Below, piece by piece: positions 24,113 to 36,760 of a stretch of 64,000 bases of DNA. Each line of letters opens with the position of its first letter. The stretch's first letter is position 1. The DNA comes from Theobroma cacao (Eukaryota; Streptophyta; Magnoliopsida; Malvales; Malvaceae), in contig NC_030850.1 in NCBI RefSeq assembly GCF_000208745.1, positions 4,515,507-4,579,506 of the forward strand, in the 5' to 3' direction. The translations under genes were made by a program, and so were the position numbers. The notes beneath the pieces are model-generated. The model made no database searches. It was not told the DNA's origin and saw only the letters and a list, made by a program, of their open reading frames with translations.

Positions 24113-27013
24113 ACGGGTTACTGAGGTTTTTTGTTATACTTATTAAATATGGTTGGATTGTATGTAAGATGTTTCTTCCTCCAAAAGTGTAAGGGATTTT
24201 CTGTTTGTGCGTGGGGTGCTTGCCGCCACCGTTGAAAATTTTAATTTTTTATTTGTATTTTTTTCAAAAATCAGTGGCCCTCATTTTTTTTTCAATATTG
24301 TCAAAATGAAACAAATGTTATAGGCTTATACTAATCAATCATTTATGAGAATATATCAATATTTTAAAGACAAATCCACTAATACCTAATAAGCACTAAT
24401 TAAGTGGCTCATAAAAGTGTGACCTATAAATCTAAAAGGTCAAGACAATGATGACATAACCTAAGATAAGACAAACTATGTAATAAAAACTACCAAAAGT
24501 AAATTACATTTAATTGATAAAAGTTAAAAAAAAAAAACCGTTCAATTGCAACAAGTGAGAAGTCATTTTTAATTATGATCATCATAAAAAACAAGCTTAA
24601 GAATAAAATGGAATATGGTTTTCTTATTGATTGCATGGTTATTTATATTAAAAGAAAGACTATCAAAAAGTTTAATATAGACTCAATTATTGATGAATTT
24701 TTTGACATGAAAGAACATGGTGTTTAATTTTAATAAATTACAAAAAGTATGTTATATATATACTTTTTAACGTAAACTTTTTATATAAATGAATATGTTA
24801 ATTTTTTTTAAAATTTTTACTCTCCAATAGTTTAATCTTAAATCTGTCCTTGTTTGTGCACATAGATGTCTATGGTTTTTATTATAATTTAATGAAAATT
24901 TTTATGATAAAAAGATTGATATAACTAAAGGAAAGCATGAAAACTACTCCAAAGAAACATAAAAGCAACCAAACAAAACAAAAATTAAAATACTAGTAGG
25001 AACAGAACAAACCCAGGATAAAGTATTTCATCGTCATCAATGAGCTAAATGCATTCATAAGTCATAACTTAGACCCTAAATTCTAACAGAGTCCTAATGG
25101 AAATTGCTTCCTTGGATATCATCTGCCATCGGTCGAAATATGGCAGCGTAATTAGGAAAATCGAGGCTTTGCCTTGTTCCCTGTTGTTCCATTCTTTTCA
25201 AATGAAACAAAGAAGACCTGACCAAGCAAGCCTAAAAAATATTCAAAAGTCAAAGATTGAAGGCAGAATGGGATGGAGAAAGGGTCAAGACAAAAAAATA
25301 GATCAAGCTCTGCATATTTGCATGCAAATGGCATTCTGTGGAGAAGAAATCCTCATTCAAAGCTTTGACAAGTAAGGAAAACCTATTTTCCATTTTGCAT
25401 ATGTATCTGGACATTATTCATAGGACATCAATTGCAACTGTAAACGATGCGTGAAAGGAAATTTAAAAACAGACTACGAAGTCAAGAAAGAAGAGGTAAA
25501 GTTCTACTGATAAAAAAATGTACAGGAGATATATCAAGATAGAGATCCTTTAATAAAAATTCTAAGGGAAAACAGAGGAAGATACAATATTTGATCAGAT
25601 ATTCTCCTCTAGAATCAGCTCAACCAAAATCAAACCTGTCCGAACCCTCTTGGACAAATCAATTATGCCTTTGAAGACAATTGTTAATTAGTTGGATTGC
25701 AAAATGAGGTATATCAATTTCTCACCCCTTTATAGTTCTCTTACCAACATACGTCTCAAACGTTTTTGGGTCTTGAACAAAGAAATGCCATTAACTTATA
25801 GTTATTGACCTCATACAGTGAATAATCCGGCTCTTTGTGATACACTGGGACATCTTAAAAAAATTGGTTAGCATATTTACATATTAATAACTTAATGATA
25901 TTCTCTTACTCTTCATGTTAACTTAATGACAATTAATTAACCATTAGTCATAAAGATTTATTTAATTCAAAATAAACATATATCGATTTGATTGAATATA
26001 ATAAAAAAATTAAGGGTTTATTTATATTTTTTAAAATAATTTAAAAAATTTAAAGTATTATGTTTTTCTTTTTATTGTTTTGAAGATATAGTATATGCTC
26101 TCATTCTTTCTTAGTCTATTTTAAGGCATGATAGTTAACGTCATTTTTTAGTTAAATAAGATGAATAGAAAGATACCGTTGAAAATAATAATTTAAGCTG
26201 TCTCTAATTCTTCAGTTGAGCACTTAATCTATCCTTAATTACTTATTATCATTATTTGTTTATGTTTTAAACAGAATAATAAATTTATTACATGTTATTA
26301 GTTCAAAAAGTAAGCAAAATATGTTAATTGCAATGTCTTAATCAAAATTTAGCAATGCTTGTCATTCATGACAGCAACCTGCTTCCAAAGTGTCAACCCA
26401 ATTGACTGTTAATTGAAGATTGCACATGGTCGTTCACCAAAATCATCGCCCTGGCTGAAAATTAATCTGTCGGTTAGCCGAGGAGGAGGAAAGGATAACC
26501 TGGAATCAATTCTTTCATAAATCCTGCCTCTTTTCACAATTATGATTATTATTATGGACAATAATCTTTAACTATTTCCTTTAATGTTGTATCTAATTAA
26601 GTTAGATCAAACACTACACCATGGGAAATTTCAAAGTTCAAAAATCATATAATTGAAACAAAGAACAAAACAATCAAGAGGACCCAATGGGTAATTTTGC
26701 TTACAAATCCACAAAAGAAAGTCCAAACTCTTCGTCTTTGTCTTGAGAGACACCCAAGGCATAAGAGTCCCCGCCCGGTTCCTTTTCTTTTTTGACAACT
26801 TCCAAGTGATCCCAACAAACCTTTGACAAAAATGAAATTCAACTTTCCTCGTCTTTAATTTCCTTACCATGGATTTTTCACATTAACCCAGTTTATCAAG
26901 GTTTAGATATATGCTTACCTTAACAACCGATTTTAATTGCCTTGATTAAGTAATCAGGATCATTGGTTTTCCAAGCCCTGTTTCTTTGAGACCTGAGTCG
27001 TAAGAGCTTACCA
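24113..27013. other. Intergenic, upstream of the PUB gene
   Basis: No gene recognised. It is AT-rich, with one copy of a dispersed repeat at about 25929-26060. The last few hundred bases should include the PUB promoter, but I see no clear TATA box. Confidence 0.4.
25929..26060. repeat. Dispersed AT-rich repeat, copy 1
   Basis: The stretch starting GACAATTAATTAACCATTAG resembles 37642-37770 (starting GACAATTGATTAATGATAAT). They share, in the same order, a TTAACC-GTTA-like core, TTATTTAA, AAATAAA and GTTTATTTA/AATTTATTTA blocks. They look like diverged copies of one repeat. The family is unknown to me. Confidence 0.4.
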
Positions 27014-30000
27014 ATGGAAACTCAGACGGAGAAGGTCTATGTTGCAGTTGGAAACGATATACAAGATGGATTTAAGACCTTGGCTTGGACACTAAGAAGG
27101 TGGAATTCTCAAGCAATCTCCATAGTCCTCCTCCATGTTGCTTACAACATTTCCAAGGACTTTGTTTACACACCATGTAAGTTCAAACATTTTGGATTTC
27201 AATTCTCTTCCGTCATCTGATCAGAACTCATACACGTTTATATACATTTCATCTTCTGCATCAGTTGGAAAGCTTCCGGTAAGCGCGGTGAGTGAAGAGA
27301 AGCTGGAAGTCTTGAGGAAGTATGAGCAAGAGAAGACAGACAAGTTACTGTCCAAGTATATAGCTTTCTGTGGCAAGGTTTTGTTTATTTGCTTATTTGC
27401 TGTGGTGGTTGCTGAGATTAGTTTCACCCTGTTGCCATCAGTCTGACTATAATTAAATTTCATTTTGGTATAGGATTAGTTCTGCGCTAATGGTTTTTCC
27501 TACGTTTTTTCCATAGGTAAAAACTGAGATATTGAAAGTTGAGAAATATGATGAACCTATCCACAAGCTCATAGTAGATTTGATGTCAGGACTCAGAATT
27601 GGGAAGCTTGTCATGGGAATGACATTCATGAAATCCTCATCATGGTATGGGAAATTTCTAAAATTTGATTCAGGGAATGGATCTTTTTTTTTGCTTTTTG
27701 ATGATTCACTCTAATTTCTTCCTCCATAGGAGATCAAGGAGTGCAATAAGTGGGTCATTCTATGTTCATCAGTACAAACCCCTTTTTTGCGAGCTTTACA
27801 TTATCTGTGGGGGGAAATTGGTGGTCCTCAAGGGAAATATCGATGAAGGGTTCATGGAGGATGATCAAGGAATCATGGTTGCAAAAATAGGAGAAAAGCC
27901 AAGTCTTAGAAATTTGTTAGGAAAAATCTTCAGTGAAAATTCCTCTAGCAGACGGCAAAAATGTTCCTGTCCTCCGCCATCAAATCAGGATTCACCAAAG
28001 AACCAGTGGGAAGATAATGTGAAAGAGCTTGACAACTATTTCCAGCATTTATTGTCTTTAAATTTGGATGAGGAGAATGATCATCTGTTGCAAACTAATC
28101 CAGTGGAGCCAGACTCACAAGAAAACACAAATTCCAACATGGTGAGATCATTGTCACCTCACTGATATTTCTTCCAAAAATATATGTGGTCATAATAATG
28201 TTGCAGCAGTTGGGAAAAGTTTTGTTTATGCCTAACTGATCCTGTTTTGCCAACAATATGCTCATATCTTTTGACTCTAGTGGCATATGATAGTGATAGG
28301 ATGTGATGATTCATCATTTTTGGTCTCTTAGGGATGTGGAGTACCAAAACCACTTTCAAGACTAGTCCTCCATCTTGTCTGGATTTGAATGTCCTGATAT
28401 TACCTTCTACAATTATTGAGTTTTTGCCGGGTAAAAAAATTATTGAGTTTTCCATCATTCCATGCCATTCTCATTGCATCCAAGACAGTAGTTTTCTAAC
28501 AATTATGTTAATATCTAATTATGCAAAGCTTTGTCCCAATGATTAGAATGCTGAAGAAAAAATGGAAACTCTGCAAAGTAAAATAGATGAAGCTCATGAG
28601 ACTATTCAGTTGAAGAGGAAAGAAGCTAAGGCTAATGCTGAAAGACATGCAAAAGCTGAATGGGCTATAATCTTATGCAATACCCGGGTATTTTAAGCTC
28701 TTGAACCTTGTTTAATTAATTTCCTTTTCCTTTTTGTTGGGTGCCTTGAATTAATTCATTCATGTTGTTTTAGGCTGAGGAACTTGAAACTCAGATAAAA
28801 GAAGAGGTCACCAAGCGGTTGGAAATAAGAAGAATTTTGGACATTGAAAAAGAACAACTTCATGAAGTTATCAGAGATGTGGAAGAGAGCAAAAACAGGC
28901 TAAATTCACTCATGGAACTCCAAGCTGAGCTATCAAGCAAACTCCAGATATCAAGTATGGCAAGGGCACATGCCGAGGCTCAGCTAGAAAAGGCTGTAGT
29001 TACAAGAGCAGAGATGGTAAGGGAAATTGAGGAGTTGAGGCGACAAAGAGATGTTCTTCAACGTAGAATTGAGTTCTGTAGAGAAAAAGATGCACTCGGG
29101 ATGGTTGCAAGGTTGACTGAATTAAGCTGCAGCTACAGAGAGTACACAGCTGAGGACATCAGGTTGGCGACTGATGGTTTTTCGGAGCGTTTGAGGTTGA
29201 AATCAGGAGGGGATTGGTTGAATGTATATCGAGGACGAATCAATCATTCAACAGTTGCAATCAAGACACTCGTTTCTGCTAATAGATTGTCTCAACAAGA
29301 TTTTCAAGCTAAGGTAAGACTTACTTCTGGCTTTATTAATATTAGCCACTTAGTCCAATTTAAGTTTGGTTTTGACACTGCGTTTAGTTCAATGAAATAT
29401 GAATTGTGTCTTGTTTGTAGGTGAGGCTTCTTAACGACATCCGACATCCGCATTTGGTCGCCATGATGGGTTTCTGCTCCGAGCTACAATGCATAATCTA
29501 TGAATACATGCATAATGGTAGCTTGAGAGACATTTTATTTGCCTCCCAAAGAAACTGTAGGAAAACGAACAGAAACAGGGTCCTTGGGTGGCATGACCGG
29601 ATCCGTATAGCCCACGAGGTTTGCTCTGGCTTGGCCTTCCTGCACTTGGCTGAGCCCAGGCCTATTGTTCATGGTCAACTCACCCCGTCCAACATCCTCC
29701 TGGACCGTAATCTTGTTGCAAAGATTAGTGGTTATGGCATGACTCAGCACCATGATCAGTATGATCTGAGATCAGATATTCGGGCTCTCGGGGTTTTATT
29801 GATGCACATGTTAACTGGGAGAAATTGGGCCGGGCTGATTGAAGATGACATGATGATCCAGGGGGCGGCCCTTGCTCGCGTTTTGGATGAGAAGGCAGGG
29901 AAATGGCCCTTGGATTTGGCAGTGGAGCTTGCAGGGATATCCATGAAATGCTTATCTGTTAGCCGTGGGCTCAACACAGATTTGCAGATTGCAACTGTGA

Positions 30001-30430
30001 TGAAAGAGTTAGACGAGCTGAAAAAGAAAGCTGATGAGCTGGTGGCTAGAGGAGGACTTGAAGTGGTGAGCAAGGAAAATGTAGGCATAGAAGATTCAAG
30101 TGATGTACCAGGTGTTTTCCTCTGCCCCATATTCCAGGTTGGTCTCAATGTCAACATCTCGAAAAATTTCTATTCATTACCATGATGTTTAGTGATGTTT
30201 TGATATATTTGAGCTATGGTGGGTGAGTGCAGGAAGTGATGAAAAATCCACATGTGGCAGCTGATGGTTTTTCATACGAATTGGAAGCCATAGACGAATG
30301 GTTCAAGTTGGGGCATGATACATCTCCCATGACAAATTTGAGTCTTAAGCACAAATTCCTGACCCCAAATCACACCCTCCGTTGCCTCATACAAGAATGG
30401 CAGAATAAGGGATCAAATTTGCCTTGTTGA
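27014..30430 (+). CDS. PUB50: U-box protein with USP-like, coiled-coil and pseudokinase domains (PUB50-like), 803 aa
   Basis: Eight exons in phase: 27014-27176, 27265-27377, 27517-27644, 27730-28141, 28547-28687, 28774-29313, 29421-30137, 30233-30430. Order of parts: N-terminal universal-stress-protein-like domain (KVYVAVGNDIQDGFKTLAW onward, about 5-180), a Glu/Lys-rich coiled coil (about 273-430), a kinase-like domain (about 440-710) and a C-terminal U-box (about 728-803, FLCPIFQEVMKNPHVAADG). U-boxes recruit E2 enzymes, so the protein is a probable E3 ubiquitin ligase. The kinase part keeps VAIK (Lys483) but has HGQ where HRD is expected (583-585) and SGYG in place of DFG (602-605), so it should be catalytically dead. 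I recall PUB50 (At5g65500) next to AIL7 in Arabidopsis, which supports the name; PUB51-55-type paralogues are the alternative. Confidence 0.92.
28412..28451. mobile_element. Minimal poly(A) insertion with 13-bp direct repeats (PUB intron 4)
   Basis: ATTATTGAGTTTT at 28412-28424 is repeated at 28439-28451. The 14 nt between them read TGCCGGGT followed by A6. The same pattern occurs at four other places in the window. Confidence 0.5.
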
Positions 30431-30568
30431 TATAAAAACATTATTGTCTTTACTTTGCAGATTTGAAGATTTACATTCGGGTTTCCTCATTCGTTGTTGC
30501 TTTTGCCTATGACCAAGTAACAGTGCTAGCCAAAGCGTACATGTCATTGCAAGAAATGTTGTATATGC

Positions 30569-30603
<35 letters not shown>

Positions 30604-30636
30604 TNTACATGTCATTGCAAGAAATGTTGTATATGC

Positions 30637-30671
<35 letters not shown>

Positions 30672-31108
30672 GTTTGATATGTTTCTTGTATTGCAGCTCT
30701 TTGAAACATACACTTGAGATTTTTCGCTATCTTTGGTACCATTTCATGTCCTTGCTCTATATGAAAGGAAAAAGAAAAGGAATAGGTGGCTTATCATCAA
30801 ATACACTACCTTCCCAACTTCAAATAAAAAATACATAAAGGAAAATATTTCATTAAAAGAATGTAAAGTATTTTTCAACTTGAACAATCAGTTACAAAGA
30901 TGCTATTACTAATTCTATCCTAAGAATTTCGTGTTGCAAAAGAATTACTAATGTGTAATTGTAACTCTATCATTGACCCAAACCATCTCCAAGCTCTGTT
31001 ATGCGCAACATTGAGGACGTGGCCTTTCAACAAGGAAACTTCAAGCCTTAACTTTTCTTGTCCTGAAAGAATCTTCAAGCTGAAGCACAAGCTATCTTCT
31101 GCTAAATA
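30431..31108. other. Tail-to-tail interval between PUB and NAT genes
   Basis: Holds the 3' ends of two convergent genes, plus the duplicated (GA)n block at 30538-30669. No further gene seen. Confidence 0.5.
30538..30669. repeat. 68-bp direct duplication ending in (GA)n, split by an N
   Basis: A block starting tacatgtcattgcaagaaa and ending in a long GA run begins at 30538 and again, identically in its unique part, at 30606. A single N sits between them at 30605. The GA runs are about 30 nt each. This is either a genuine tandem duplication in the PUB 3' UTR or two reads of one locus left unmerged at a gap. Confidence 0.85.
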
Positions 31109-34100
31109 TTATGCACGTAAACATCTTGAACTACAGGGTGAGGCAAATTTTCCAGGCAGGGAGTAATCTGCCTGCGAAGATGGATCCATTGACACATCTT
31201 CAGCACGAGACCAGATATACACCCCTCGTTCTTGCTGGCTGCCTGGCACAGTGTTGTCAAGAACAAATGCTACCAAGAGCGTAACCACCATGCTCATGGA
31301 CATGAGTGCATTTATTGTAAAATCAAGCTGACACGCATTAATAAAACATAATGTTAGTCAACTCTTTCATACAATAAGGAAAAGGAAAAAGAACGAAATA
31401 GATCACAAAATCATATATTACAGGATAAGTGTGTATGCATCTACATTGCAGTAGCTTAGACACTAGAGCGGTGGCATCCCACGTGATTCAAAAACATATG
31501 TACATCTTGAACTTACTTGTTTATTACCAGTGCGGACTGGTCCATCTGATGCAGCTGCATATGGAACAAAATAACTCGGCAGTATCAAGCTCGACTCAGG
31601 TTGGTACTGTTGGAAATAGGCAGGAATGGATAAACCAAGAAACAAGGACACCCCAACTATGGTTATATTCCTAAAACTTGTGGTTTGAGTATATTGCAAC
31701 GTTGAGAGGCCTAAAGCCACAACAAGGGCCCACATAAAGCACAAGATGGAAGCAGCCAGAGACAAAGGTATTGAAGCAAGAATTGCTCCCACTTTTGCTG
31801 TCAACCATAAGTCAAGAAATCAACATAATATCTACTTCATTGTATGAACAACAAATAAGATAAATTACCTAGCAAAACATATTGAATGCATATCTAACCA
31901 ATGGATACTGCATCCAAGACTTCAAAGAGGTATCAACCTGTAATATTGGTTTGGAGGAAATCTAATTGATTTAATCTAGCCAATGCTTCTTTTTTTCTGG
32001 AATGCATCATTTAGATTAGATATACAGCTAGTAGTACAGATTTATTTCACCAAAACCATATTCATATGCATTGAATAGCATTCTATCATCTATCGGCCAT
32101 GCACAAAGAAGCTTTTTCCAACGAAGGATGAATTCTGACTTTACCTACAAAAGAGAAAAGGATCAAAAAAAGTGCTCCAAACACCACAGCTCTTCGGCTT
32201 GCCATCTTTGTTATGTTGATCGTATGTGTATTTTCTGTCAAAGTTGTTGAGCCAGTACCAGAACCCCAAAGTCCAGCCAGCATGCTACAGAAACCTTCCA
32301 ATGCAATGCCTCTGCTGACTACTGCTGGAGTTGGAGGCTTTGAGCTGACCAGCAAAGATGCAGAGTGATACGTTCCAACCTGCTTAGACATTGTATCATG
32401 AGCAGCGGTGTCAGGGCTATTACATAAACTTTTTTCTTAATCAGTGGCATCCAAACAAGTTTGACATCAAATCAGATTGGCTGTGCAATTTTCTTGATCT
32501 CATTTCTTTTTCTACACCTAGCTATTAGCATTTCATAAACAGAATTATACAAGAAAGATGTGGAGGGTAAAGTTTTCCAAAATAAATTACTTCCATTATG
32601 CAGTTCATTTGATACTGATATTTTGGTGCATCTGTATCATAAACTACTAACCGAATCCACTGATGCAACTAGTGACACAATGATCATGATCAGAGACGTC
32701 CTAAAATGGAAGATAGGGACACCCCACTGTAAAGGGTAGGGAATTCTGACCCATGCGGCATTTCTCCATGCATTTGAAACATCAGTTCTGCAATGCTTCA
32801 TGGTATATGCATGTTTTTTACATTCATCAACTAAAATGTTTGAACTGGGAATGTCAGGGCTGCAGCCTTTGTAATCATAAGCTCCTCCAGTTGTCAGAAA
32901 GAATGCATATATCCATGTAATCATAACACTGAGGGGAACCTGTGGTGATAAAAAAATGAAATCATGATCAATTATCAATACCCTTACCAAAAACAAAGAA
33001 CCTCCTGATTACCCTCAGACTGAAAGTCAGAATTCAAGGGAAACGAGGTAAAATTTTGGAATACTTATTATTTTAATTCTACTTCTACTGTGATAGGGGT
33101 AAGAGGGGTCTTTCTTCAGGAAGCATTGCTTATCAGCTTTTCACCGGTGAAACATTCAGCTTCAGGTCATAGCTTATGGAAGAAAAATAAATGAATCATA
33201 GAATAAGGTCTAGTGCAAGAAGAAGAAAGATCATTCACATGGTACTTTCAATTGTTTTTCTCCAAGGACAATGGGACCTTAATCATTCTTATGAGGAACA
33301 TTTGAACTCAAGCATCTAGGACAAATACTATTCATATCCTGTTTCCTCCAAAGATGGTTCTGTTAGATATAATGTAATATCAGGTGCACTATTTAAGAGG
33401 TGGTATGAGAAGAAAACTTCAAGAATAGTTAAAGCTGATGTCATGATGGAATGGTGCTGATATACCATAGATAGATGCAATATATTCATAAAGTGCAATG
33501 CCTGATAGTAAAATAAAAATCAGTTTTTTAAGGAAATGAATTTAGATAGACTTGTGAGGCATTTAAAGAAGAAAGAAAAAACAAACGATTCCTTTGACCA
33601 CACAGAATAACTAGAACAAAACACCATCACTGATAACAAGAGGTAATACAACTTTCAAAAAAAAAAAAAAACAAGAGGTAATACACAAATTGATATTTAA
33701 GGATATAAAAACACAAGCAGTGATAACAGAAGCAACAATTAATCTTGGTGTCGCCCAAAGTTAAGGAATTCATCTTTAAGGAAGTAAAATTGTTAAGGTG
33801 CATAATAAATGGTTAAATATTAACTCATTACCCCCAAAGGAAGAACTGAAGGAGGGGTAGTTTGTGGGTAACACTAGACATTGAGAAAAAATTCTTTTGA
33901 AATAAAGTTTAGAAAGAATAAACAAGTTGAAAGGTGAGAGTACATACTGCATATATTCGGAAGAACCGATGCCCAAAAATGGATATTCCTCGAAGATACT
34001 GGAAAAAAGCACACAAAAGTGAGCAAGTGTTTGAACACATACATCCTTAAAAAGAATACTAAAGATATTATCAAATATATTGTTATACTCTTAACTACTC

Positions 34101-36760
34101 AATATTCAACTTGTTTTGCTCAGGAAATCACTCACCAGGGTACATATAAGAACTAACAATATCAAGGGAACACTGACTTCCACACAGCTACCAGCTCGTG
34201 GAAAACCATAACTAAAGAATGCTAAACCCACAGCAGCAACAGTTGGTGCAACCACAACTGGGTTAATCAATCTGCAAAATGAGAATACATAAAAAAGAAA
34301 CAGTTAAGTCCATAGATGATTCCAATTTATATCATTTTACTAAATGGTGTGCAGACTTTTGGCATGGTAATTGTAATTATCATTCATTTTTAAGAACCAA
34401 GATCTCTCCCTGGCCATATAAGATTGTAGAGAACATCGGAAGAGAAGAGCTTATCAAGCATTAAATTCCTTTTAATTTACCACAGCATTGTACAGTGAGA
34501 ATGAATGATAACAATTCCAGATAAATGGTATGATAAGCAGGACATAGAAGTAGTATAACTAATACCTGTTTTTGCTGAAGAAATAATATCTAAGAACAAG
34601 CAATCTGATAGAATTACCTCAGTAAAAGAGACATCAAACCACTGAATCCCAAGATACTTTGGAATACTGAACCAATAATAATAGCTCCTTGGAGCTCTCT
34701 CATTATGTGCCTGAATTTCTACAGTAAAACAAACATGCATTATGGAAACTGGAGTCAGATTGTATTGCAAGAAATACATAGTTTAATGTTTGCAAGCCAT
34801 GAAATAAAAATGCCCTTAATTCTCCTGACAAATAGGGGCAAAAATTGGATGAAAACAAAGAGTCATTACATTCATATATTTGACCGGAATTTAGAGCATC
34901 AAAGCCATTTATGATGAGGTTAAATATATATATATATATATATATATATAACAGACAGCAGAAGGGTATTACACTTATTTTCTTTTACTTAACTTACATG
35001 TTCTGTGAGATTTCGATAATCCCGAGCATTGATGATAACTAGTGCTGGTGCCAGATATATGAATGAGCTTCCTTGAACTAATGGAAGCCGGGTACCAAAG
35101 TAGGAGTGCAGTATTGTAGTAATGCCAGAAACTAGCAGCATTGTAGAAATCACAGTGGCAGTATCTTTCTGCAGCGCATATGCAGAAATATCAATTCATT
35201 CATATTCAAATTGTGTTAGATGTTGCTTTTCAAAAAAAAAAAAGTTGTGCTAGATGTCAAGCAATCAATACTTCTATGGAAAAAGAAGCTTACATCTGTT
35301 CCACCCATAGCTGGTACCATTACCAATGGGATGAATATAAGTGAACCTGCCAATGATAAAAAGTGCTGCAGGCCGTAATATATAAGTGCTCCTGCAGTTA
35401 AAGTTAGTCAGATGAGAATCAGGAGTAGGTACTAATTTCTTTCTACTTATCCAAGACATATGAAAGGATTCAGTTGCAACTAAAAGAGTCAAGAACCCTG
35501 TAATTGTGGAAGTGATTCATGATTTTGGTTTTGCATTTTGTAGGCTCAGGAAAATCCATGATATTATCTCCTTCCAATTGTTTAAAGCATCAAATATCTC
35601 CGTGATATAAATATGAACCATGTTGGAAGGAAACTTCATATAAATATTTGTCAAAATTCAAAGCTCAAAATGCATATTGTAACTCCAACAGTACTTTCAG
35701 AAATAATAAGGGTTATCCAAGTCAGTACCTAAAGCCTAAAAAAATAGAACCTGACTATCCTCAGAAAGGAGAAGTTTCCTACAGAAAGCACAAAAATCAT
35801 CCAACTTTGTTTCTATGAACTTCTCATTTGTGCAGGCCTGCTTGTAACTGCCGTTTCAAACTTTCACTACCCTTTTCTACGCTATTGATCAATACATCAA
35901 CTCCAGCTTCTGGCTATTGGAAAAACTCAATAATATAATTACATAGTAACATCTTCATAGCTCAATAATGTAATGTAAATAACTGCCTCCTTCAACTCTA
36001 AACTGACGATCCTCGATGCAACCAGTACTAAGAAAACAGTAATCATCAACAATGAAGAAAAAAAATAAAGAATATTATGTATATATAAGGCGGAAACAAA
36101 CTAACCAAAGCCAGGATTATCTCTCAACCCAACCTTCATCCCCGGATGATGACCACTCCACCCTCCATGACCCTGCTGTTCACCTCCTGGATACATCCCA
36201 ACTTCCACATCCCTTTCACCCTTTCCCTCCCCATGCTTCTGTTCACTGATAACTGGTGTAACACCTGGCACTCCATTCCCATTCCCATTTTCCACCACAT
36301 GCAAATTCCCATTCCCAATGCCCTTCGCATTTCCATTCAACCCAGCTTCCCTTTCGTCAACTTTGTCGCCCAAAGCATTCCCATTCTCATCTGGAACTGC
36401 CCTCCTTCCCTGCCCGGAACCAGAACCGGATCGAGACCCCGAGTCCGCTTCAATTTCAATCCCTCTATTGGGTTTAGTCCGGCCCAAAACCGGGTCAATC
36501 TCGATTTTTGGAGATGAGCCACCTGCTCTTTGATCACGGCCACCTCTTTCCGCATGAAACCCAGTGGAACTAGCAGTGCCGGTTTCTCCAGATAAGTGAG
36601 AGACAAAACCTGTTCTTTTAGCCCAAGATCTTAGCTCTCTTGGGTTATGATCTCTTTTAGGCACAAAGGGTTCGATCTTTGGTAACATTGAACCAAGCTT
36701 GTTACCTCTCCCTCTTGAAGGCTCTGCTTTTTCCAGTGAATTGCTTGACCTAGTTTCCAT
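31109..36760 (-). CDS. NAT12: Nucleobase-ascorbate transporter of the NAT11/NAT12 type, 744 aa
   Basis: Ten exons in phase, high to low: 36106-36760, 35294-35391, 34998-35168, 34618-34718, 34136-34271, 33948-33998, 32652-32939, 32145-32379, 31517-31797, 31109-31327. A long hydrophilic, Gly/Asn-rich N-terminus (about 1-218, rich in GNGN repeats) precedes the membrane domain. That tail is typical of NAT11/NAT12 and absent from shorter NATs. The core starts ALIYYGLQHFLSLAGSLIFI and should form about 12 membrane helices. The family signature near helix 10 reads TENTHTINITKMASRR, with His where most family members carry Gly, again as in NAT11/12. The NAT/NCS2 family moves uracil, purines or ascorbate with ions at the plasma membrane; the substrate of this subgroup is uncertain. 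NAT11 and NAT12 are not separated here. Intron 3 holds an (AT)n run, and introns 2 and 6 hold two minimal poly(A) insertions. Confidence 0.92.
33635..33685. mobile_element. Minimal poly(A) insertion with 16-bp direct repeats (NAT intron 6)
   Basis: AACAAGAGGTAATACA occurs at 33635-33650 and at 33670-33685. Between them is ACTTTC followed by 13 A. No other sequence is present, so this would be a retroposon truncated to its last few bases plus tail. Confidence 0.55.
34924..34951. repeat. (AT)n microsatellite
   Basis: Uninterrupted AT dinucleotide run of about 28 nt in an intron of the transporter gene. Confidence 0.95.
35211..35257. mobile_element. Minimal poly(A) insertion with 13-bp direct repeats (NAT intron 2)
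   Basis: TTGTGTTAGATGT at 35211-35223 recurs as TTGTGCTAGATGT at 35245-35257 (one mismatch). The spacer is TGCTTTTC, then 12 A and a G. The CTTTTC-An spacer resembles the one at 33651. Confidence 0.5.

Noticed and set aside
27665..28165. 166-codon frame starting inside PUB intron 3 as a separate gene
   Set aside because: Its first part is intron. From 27730 it is exon 4 of the PUB gene, joined in phase to exon 3 at 27644.
30413..30742. ORFs with Ser-Leu or Arg-Glu repeats at 30.4-30.7 kb
   Set aside because: The repeats are translations of the (GA)n microsatellite and cross an N. Not a gene.
36101..36606. Plus-strand and alternate minus-strand frames over the transporter N-terminus
   Set aside because: Shadows of the Gly/Asn/Arg-rich exon 1 of the NAT gene.
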